Source: Rhizobium sp. NFR03 (GTDB lineage: Bacteria; Pseudomonadota; Alphaproteobacteria; Rhizobiales; Rhizobiaceae). From it: DNA of 60,377 nucleotides. The position numbers and the translations under genes are program-made. The stretch lies in the NCBI RefSeq assembly GCF_900111275.1, contig NZ_FOGR01000014.1, positions 1-60,377 of the forward strand. The letters run 5' to 3'. A model generated the notes under the pieces. The model saw only the letters and a list, made by a program, of their open reading frames with translations, was not told the DNA's origin and made no database searches. Numbering within the stretch: position 1 is the first letter of the stretch; each line of letters opens with the position of its first letter. Below, one piece after another: positions 55,470 through 60,377 of the stretch.

Positions 55470-56369
55470 TCAATTCCAAGCAAGGAGATTCTTCCAATTG
55501 GACGGGAAGCCCATCGCAGCCTGGTCTGCCAGCGGGCATGAATCCATCAGTCCTGCAATCTGTTCGCGCCATTGGTTGTTCGGTGCAACGATATCAATGA
55601 GATAGCCGAGAACTGCAATGGTATTGTAGATTCGCCCCTGCGCAATCCCATTCATGGCCAACTTTAAGCTCGCAGGAGAAGTCGGCACAATCATCTTCAC
55701 CGTCACCTGCTTGTTCCAAAGTCGGCCGTGATGGGCACAGATGTTACGGATATATGTCAGGTGATGGGCGAGCGATACCAAAACCGATTCATCCAACCCG
55801 TAAACCTTGGCGATCGCCTGTCGATCCGGTCGGTTCTTCAGATTGTTATACCACATCGAGAGTTGCCCCAACGATATCACTTCGGCTGTCATCCAGATCG
55901 GTGGGTGCTCTGGATCGTCGTATTTGTTCCTGTAGTGAAGTATGAACGTATCTTTCGACCTTGCCAGATCCTCGATCAATTTGGCGAAGGCTTGGGCATA
56001 TCGATCGGGCCGGTGATAGAGACCAGGATCGAGATAGCCGTGTGGCCCGTATTTCATGGCAAGGTGATGTGCCCAGCTGCCTCGCAGGGATACTTCAATC
56101 CTTTCGATCGCATCCATCACGAGGAGGCGCAGCCGCCTATCAAAAATGTAGAGCTCCAGGACTTGGTCGAAGGATGTTCCAGCTCGAAACCCATGCGCAC
56201 CGCTAGCCTGTGGCGCGTCCTCGAATGGCAACCAGTAGGCCCGTAGCCGATAGTAGCTTATATGCTGGAGGCAATGGGCAGCGTGGGCATAATCCGGCAC
56301 TGCCATTCCCCTTGCTTCCAGCAAGGCAATTTGGTCGGGAATGGGGACGGAGGGCTTTTCGAACTTCAT
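55470..56369 (-). CDS. Abi_2 (AbiD/AbiF-type) abortive-infection HEPN protein
   Basis: A 299-residue Abi_2-family protein. It begins MKFEKPSVPIPDQIALLEARGM, with the family block ISYYRLRAYWLPFE near 37-50, FDRRLRLLVMDAIERIEVSLR near 76-96, and a HEPN ribonuclease motif R208-x4-H213 (YIRNICAHHGRLWN). Such proteins are RNA-cleaving toxins or abortive-infection effectors. A small structured RNA with its own terminator lies directly upstream. The 273 bases between it and the convergent LysR gene hold nothing clear. Confidence 0.82.
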   Translation of the reverse strand: MKFEKPSVPIPDQIALLEARGMAVPDYAHAAHCLQHISYYRLRAYWLPFEDAPQASGAHGFRAGTSFDQVLELYIFDRRLRLLVMDAIERIEVSLRGSWAHHLAMKYGPHGYLDPGLYHRPDRYAQAFAKLIEDLARSKDTFILHYRNKYDDPEHPPIWMTAEVISLGQLSMWYNNLKNRPDRQAIAKVYGLDESVLVSLAHHLTYIRNICAHHGRLWNKQVTVKMIVPTSPASLKLAMNGIAQGRIYNTIAVLGYLIDIVAPNNQWREQIAGLMDSCPLADQAAMGFPSNWKNLLAWN

Positions 56370-56399
56370 GCCATTTCATAGGCGGATTCGAATAGCTAT

Positions 56400-56480
56400 A
56401 AAACAAAAAACCCGCCGGGGTGCGCAGTTTCGGAACCGAGGTTCCGTCCGAGGCGTGGCGGGTGTTGTTGAGCAACGATA
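56400..56480 (-). ncRNA. Putative small structured RNA with terminator upstream of the Abi gene
   Basis: Read on the minus strand: a small hairpin (56464-56476, GTTG/CAAC), then an outer stem ACCCGCC/GGCGGGT (56410-56416 with 56457-56463) enclosing a perfect inner hairpin CGGAAC-CTCG-GTTCCG (56431-56446), then a T-rich run. The terminator lies about 31 bases before the Abi start. This RNA-terminator-toxin layout is that of type III toxin-antitoxin loci. Ends are approximate and the function is inferred. Confidence 0.55.
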
Positions 56481-57051
56481 TGGAGCAATCCTGTTAAGAA
56501 AGCAACAATGGAAGGGTAAAAAATGTACCCATCTATGTGCGTTGCAGGCCAAGCCATTGATGCTGAATCAAGATTTCTTGCAAGGGGGTGATCTGACGAA
56601 AATCGAGCGTATCCTCGGGGTCTGGCCAACGACAGGCGGCTGCCAATTGTTCGATGGAACAGTTGTCGAGCGAGAAGCCGTCTGCCTGGCATGCCCTCGG
56701 CCGGCCGGGGCCATCATGAGCAGCAAAATCAAGCTGTGTGAGGTGCCGGCCGGCGACCACGACAATCCTTAGTAAGTATTTGTTTCAAGAGCACTCGTTC
56801 ACGATGAGCGAAGGCTGCATCAACGAGGTCGGCGGTTCGAGTCTTGTCAACGCGTGCGACTGAGATGGAGAACAAGCGGAAATTATTTCCGCTAAGACAA
56901 TGGCGGCGGTACGTACCCCAGCAAGGCGTCGGTTGGCCAAATTTCGGGGTCGGTGGATCACATGCCTTCATGACCTTGGCGTTCCAGCCAAGATTGCTCG
57001 GCGCGGAGAGCATCTTGCTAAACCTCTCGGCAATACGGTCAAGTCAGTGGG
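56481..57051. other. Gene-free stretch between the Abi RNA and the two-component genes
   Basis: Several short open frames occur on both strands, but none resembles a family or carries a convincing ribosome-binding site. The left part should hold the promoter of the small RNA. The rest may be decayed coding sequence. Confidence 0.4.
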
Positions 57052-57672
57052 TTAAAACAGACCACCAACGATCTTGACCAGATCAGCGACTGACGTCGCC
57101 TTCATCTTCCGCATCATGTGACCCCTATGAAGTTTCACGGTTGGCTCCGCGAGTTGTAGCTCAGCGGCGATCTGCTTGTTTAGCTTGCCGGCGACGACCA
57201 GGGTCAGGATCTGGCGTTCACGTTCGGTAAGCGATGTATATCTCAACTGGGCGGCGGTCTTCGAGGTTCTTTCCTCTCGGCGCGCTGCATCATTGGCAAT
57301 TGCGCGGTTTACGGCTTCCAGCAGATCCTGTTCACGGACTGGTTTCGTCAGTACGTCGATGGCACCAGCCTTCATTGCACGCACTGCCATCGCCACATCG
57401 ACGTGAGCGCTTATCAGGATGACAGACCGAGGAAGATCGCTCTGCGCCAGCGCTTCTTGGAACTCAAGTCCGCTTTGGCCGGGAAGGCGGATGTCGAGAA
57501 CGATGCAGCCGGCTTTTTCAGGATCGTCTGCGGCCATGAATTCTCTGACAGAGCCATGTGTTTCAGCAATTAGTCCTACGGATTCGAACAGCCCCTTGAG
57601 CGCTTCGCGGACGCTTTGATCGTCATCGATGACGATCACTGTTGGGCGCCTGTTCTTTCTGTCATCGACCAA
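57052..57672 (-). CDS. FixJ-like response regulator
   Basis: A 206-residue response regulator. A receiver domain with acidic pocket VIDDDQ, phosphoacceptor Asp60 (CIVLDIRLPGQSG) and the Lys in LTKPVRE is followed by a LuxR/FixJ helix-turn-helix (SLTERERQILTLVVAGKLNKQIAAELQLAEPTVKLHRGHMMRKM). The start is probably TTG 57672, with GAGGA eight bases upstream, overlapping the kinase stop by 11 bases. The longer ATG frame would lie deep in the kinase gene. Confidence 0.88.
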   Translation of the reverse strand: MVDDRKNRRPTVIVIDDDQSVREALKGLFESVGLIAETHGSVREFMAADDPEKAGCIVLDIRLPGQSGLEFQEALAQSDLPRSVILISAHVDVAMAVRAMKAGAIDVLTKPVREQDLLEAVNRAIANDAARREERTSKTAAQLRYTSLTERERQILTLVVAGKLNKQIAAELQLAEPTVKLHRGHMMRKMKATSVADLVKIVGGLF

Positions 57673-59563
57673 CGGCGGTGTCCTCGTAGGCGGAAAGCGT
57701 GAAGCTGAATGACGCTCCGGTAGGATAATTGCTCTCGGCCCAGATACGCCCCCCATGCGCCTCGACGATGGAGCGGCATATGGAAAGGCCCATTCCTATT
57801 CCGTCAGACTTGGTGGTGTAAAATGCCTCGAATACCCGGTCGATCTGGTCTGGTGCTATGCCTTGCCCCGTATCAGAAACATTGACTTCGACTTCACCCT
57901 CTTGGCGTTGCGTACAACGGATCATGATGGTGGCTTCTGCGCCATGATGTGTCGCTTCGGAACTATTAATGATCAGGTTGAGAAGAACCTGCTGCAACTG
58001 CGTGCGATCCCCCAGGACATAAAGAGGGTGCGGCGAAAGATTCGTGACGACCTCCAAACCTCGCGATTGCAGTTCTGCTCGCAGAAGAAAAAGCACGTCA
58101 CGAAGCGCGCTATTGAGGTCAGTCCTCTCCATCCGCACCGGAGCTCTCTGAGCCATTGAGCGTATGCTGGAGACAATCTCCCCGGCGCGATGGCCGTCAT
58201 GCACAACGCGATCCGCGGCGAGGCGTGCCTGTTCGAGATCCATCTGCCCCTCTTGCAGCCACCGAAGGCAGGTCCCGGCGTTGGTTACTATCGCCATGAG
58301 CGGCTGATTTATCTCGTGGGCTATGGAGACGGCTAGTTCGCCGATCGTGGTCAGGCGGGTAACGTGCGCCAGATCGCTTTGGCTCTGGCGAAGCGACTCT
58401 TCGGCTCGCTTGCGGTCCTCTATATCGACGACGACGCCATACCACCGAACGACGTTCCCATCCGCATCCAGCAACGGGTTTTGCCGTAGGTTAAACCACC
58501 TGTACTCGCCATCGAACCTTCTGATGCGAGCGTCAACCGGATTAGGCCGTTTGGTGGCAACGACTTCCTCCCAACTCGCTTGCATGCGCTCAACGTCATC
58601 AGGGTGAAACATCCGATAAAAGCCGAAATCGACAATTTCTTCGAATGGAAGGCCGACGAAATCGATGAGATTTTTATTCCAATACTCAAGCCGCCCGTCG
58701 GGGGTGCATGACCAAGCCATGGCAGGGATAGTATTGATGATCAGGGATAGCTTGTGCTCGCTCTCTCTGAGTGCCGTCTCGCTCGCGCGCAAGGCGTCCT
58801 CGGCGCATTGCAGATCTTCAATGTCGATGTTCACACCAAACCAGCGTACGATGCCGTTGGCATCCTCCAGCTTTCGACCAGAGAAGTAGAACCATCGATA
58901 CCGGCCATCCGCGCCGAGAATGCGACCCTTCAGCTGCGTGTGGTCTGAACTCTCAAGGTCTCTCTTCCAGATCTCGACCATCTCAGGGATGTCTTCAGGG
59001 TGGTATAGGTCCAAAAAGCCCCAATCTAGAATTCGCTCAGCCGGTAGCCCGGCATAATCAAGCCAGCTTTTGTTGACGAAGTCCGCGCTACCATCTGGCC
59101 GCGCCGACCAGACGAGAACTGGAAGCGAGTCGATAATGAGTCGAAGATTTTGCTCGCTCGCTGCAAGCGCGGCCTTCGTTTCCTTGAGCGCATCCTCTGC
59201 TTGCCTACGGTCCTCGATATCGAGGACCACGCCGTACCATCTGACGACGGTTCCCTCCGGATCGTACCGCGGCTTTTGCCGAAGACTACACCACCGGAAC
59301 ACACCGTCTGCACGCTTGATCCGCCCCTCGACTTCCTTGGCAATCTTGGAAGTCATGATGTTCCACCACGCAGCGGCGAGATGCTCGAGATCGTCGGGGT
59401 GGAAGAGGCGGTAAAAATTCTCGCCCGCAATGTCAGTAAGCGACAGGCCGACGTATTCGAGGAAATGCTGATTGGCGAAATCCAGCATTCCGTCGGATGT
59501 TGTCGACCAAGCCATTGCCGGGATCATGTCTATGATCGCGTCAGTATGCGTTGGGTGTTCCAA
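57662..59563 (-). CDS. Triple-PAS sensor histidine kinase
   Basis: A 633-residue FixL-like histidine kinase with three PAS/PAC repeats (about 5-120, 135-255 and 270-390; each ends with a VRWYGV or VRWFGV plus DIED motif). Then come a HisKA domain with the phospho-His in SIAHEINQPLMAIVTNA (near 414) and an HATPase domain (LNLIINSSEA, DTGQGIAPDQIDRVFEAFYTTKSDGIGMGLSI). There are no transmembrane segments, so it is a cytoplasmic sensor. No haem ligand was confirmed. Its partner is the overlapping response regulator. Confidence 0.9.
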   Translation of the reverse strand: MEHPTHTDAIIDMIPAMAWSTTSDGMLDFANQHFLEYVGLSLTDIAGENFYRLFHPDDLEHLAAAWWNIMTSKIAKEVEGRIKRADGVFRWCSLRQKPRYDPEGTVVRWYGVVLDIEDRRQAEDALKETKAALAASEQNLRLIIDSLPVLVWSARPDGSADFVNKSWLDYAGLPAERILDWGFLDLYHPEDIPEMVEIWKRDLESSDHTQLKGRILGADGRYRWFYFSGRKLEDANGIVRWFGVNIDIEDLQCAEDALRASETALRESEHKLSLIINTIPAMAWSCTPDGRLEYWNKNLIDFVGLPFEEIVDFGFYRMFHPDDVERMQASWEEVVATKRPNPVDARIRRFDGEYRWFNLRQNPLLDADGNVVRWYGVVVDIEDRKRAEESLRQSQSDLAHVTRLTTIGELAVSIAHEINQPLMAIVTNAGTCLRWLQEGQMDLEQARLAADRVVHDGHRAGEIVSSIRSMAQRAPVRMERTDLNSALRDVLFLLRAELQSRGLEVVTNLSPHPLYVLGDRTQLQQVLLNLIINSSEATHHGAEATIMIRCTQRQEGEVEVNVSDTGQGIAPDQIDRVFEAFYTTKSDGIGMGLSICRSIVEAHGGRIWAESNYPTGASFSFTLSAYEDTAVGR

Positions 59564-59870
59564 GTCTGCTCTCCGGCTGCTTGCAACGCTGATGCGCGGC
59601 TAAAAATACGCTGTTCTGCGATTTTAGGTTAGCTGAGATTTATAGACCAAGGTCTATTTCTGCAGTCCCTTCGTCTAGTCCGAAGAGATCATGGTCTCAA
59701 TTGAGAGTTGGCCCAATCACCCCTACAGATATCAGTCAAGCGAGAAGGGAACGCCCCTCCTAGCAACACCACCATACTCATTGACGGCAATGCATATCCG
59801 CCCAAACCTCAACGAGGTTGGGCATTCGCGTTCAGAACAGTCAAGAATGATGTCACCGGGAGATCGCGTA
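59564..59870. other. Promoter region between kinase and hydrolase genes
   Basis: 307 bases between the divergently transcribed kinase and hydrolase genes. A short plus-strand open frame here runs through the hydrolase start in another frame and is not convincing. No clear operator was found. Confidence 0.4.
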
Positions 59871-60377
59871 ATGACCCTAGATCGTTCGAACCAATCATCC
59901 AAACCTGTTTCGGTTGTGCTCGTGCATGGTGCATTTGTCGATGCTTCCGGTTGGCGGAAGGTCTACGAGAACTTGTCGCAAGACGGTTATGAAGTCCTCG
60001 TCGTGCAAAATTCCGCAGTCACCTTTGCCCAAGATGTTGAGTGCACGAAGGGTGTGATCGCAGAGGCTTCACACCCGGTTGTGCTCGTCGGGCATTCTTA
60101 TGGTGGTGCCGTCATTACGGAGGCAGGGAGCGAAGAAAAGGTCGTGAGTCTCGTTTATCTGGCAGCCTTCGTTCCGAAAGCCGGGGAATCCGTCTTCGAC
60201 CTTGCTTCGCAAGAGGTCCCTGGTGCGGAGAAAGCCCCACTCCTTCCGCCGAAGGATGGCTTCATCAAAATCGATCCGCAGAAGTTTGCGGCCGCATTCT
60301 CGGCCGACATAGATCCCGCCGAAGCGCAGTTCATGGCTGCCGCCCAGAGGCCTTGGGGCCTTGAAGCGGTCCAGGGC
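59871..60377 (+). CDS. Alpha/beta hydrolase, cut by the right window edge
   Basis: 169 residues are visible, starting MTLDRSNQSSKPVSVVLVHGAFVDASGWRKVYENLSQDGY. The oxyanion VLVHGAF motif and nucleophile elbow G-H-S-Y-G (Ser76) are present, followed by VSLVYLAAFVPKAGES, typical of small esterase/haloperoxidase-like hydrolases. The catalytic Asp and His lie beyond the window. GGGAGA lies seven bases upstream of the ATG. It is divergent from the sensor kinase, which might regulate it. Confidence 0.85.
   Translation, partial: MTLDRSNQSSKPVSVVLVHGAFVDASGWRKVYENLSQDGYEVLVVQNSAVTFAQDVECTKGVIAEASHPVVLVGHSYGGAVITEAGSEEKVVSLVYLAAFVPKAGESVFDLASQEVPGAEKAPLLPPKDGFIKIDPQKFAAAFSADIDPAEAQFMAAAQRPWGLEAVQG

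Noticed and set aside
56533-57013. Several short open frames of 65-94 codons upstream of the Abi RNA
   Set aside because: They overlap in different frames on both strands, share no motif with known families, and lack supported starts; kept as a gene-free stretch.
1-60377. CRISPR arrays or cas genes
   Set aside because: No series of regularly spaced direct repeats and no Cas-like protein was seen anywhere in the window.

Overview
The window looks like part of a large repABC plasmid from a member of the Rhizobiaceae (Agrobacterium/Rhizobium type). The grounds are a complete repABC replication-partition operon divergent from a Ti-plasmid-type traI-trb conjugation operon, palindromic tra-box-like sites between them, and families typical of this group (an integrase next to an RHE_PE00001-family gene, an ietAS pair, ISNCY-like insertion-sequence remains). 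No rRNA, intact tRNA or CRISPR array was seen. The replicon assignment is inferred from gene content only.

Layout. 1-333: end of an insertion sequence, cut by the window edge. 665-8926: metabolic and regulatory accessory genes (LysR and a decayed LysR paralogue, MBL-fold hydrolase, alpha/beta hydrolase, EamA exporter, MarR, FAD monooxygenase, SDR, AraC). 9250-19578, minus strand: traI-trbBCDEJKLFGHI, encoding an acyl-homoserine-lactone synthase and a whole mating-pair-formation type IV secretion system. 19579-19955: shared regulatory region with two tra-box-like palindromes. 19956-23626: repA, repB, a minus-strand counter-transcribed RNA and repC, followed by a parS-like site.

23865-47961 is a dense anti-phage/anti-plasmid island. 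It holds a Hachiman-type hamA-hamB pair. Next is a tyrosine recombinase divergent from an RHE_PE00001-family gene, with a perfect inverted repeat between them. A four-gene Druantia type II operon follows (druM C5-methyltransferase, druF, druG, and the 1957-residue DUF1998 helicase druE). An oppositely oriented pair, an EVE-HNH nuclease gene followed by vsr, runs tail-to-tail into druE, and an ietAS AAA-ATPase/subtilase pair closes the island. A fifth candidate, an Abi_2 (AbiD/AbiF-type) HEPN protein preceded by a small structured RNA with its own terminator, lies at 55470-56480.

48521-55196 is a redox/stress cluster: AraC-SDR, then an Rrf2 repressor, mscS, cupin, NmrA-like and AhpD-like genes. 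Near-identical GGATA-N5-TATCC palindromes occur upstream of both rrf2 and ahpD, suggesting one regulon. 57052-59563 is a FixL/FixJ-like two-component pair, and the window ends inside an alpha/beta hydrolase.

How it fits together: RepABC maintains the replicon and traI-trb would spread it under quorum control, although no traR, traM, relaxase or oriT is present here. The island guards plasmid and host. The most interesting novel arrangement is Druantia II apposed to an EVE-HNH/Vsr operon, which could form one cytosine-modification-linked module. The Abi gene with its RNA is second. All functional assignments rest on reading motifs and gene order; no database search was run.
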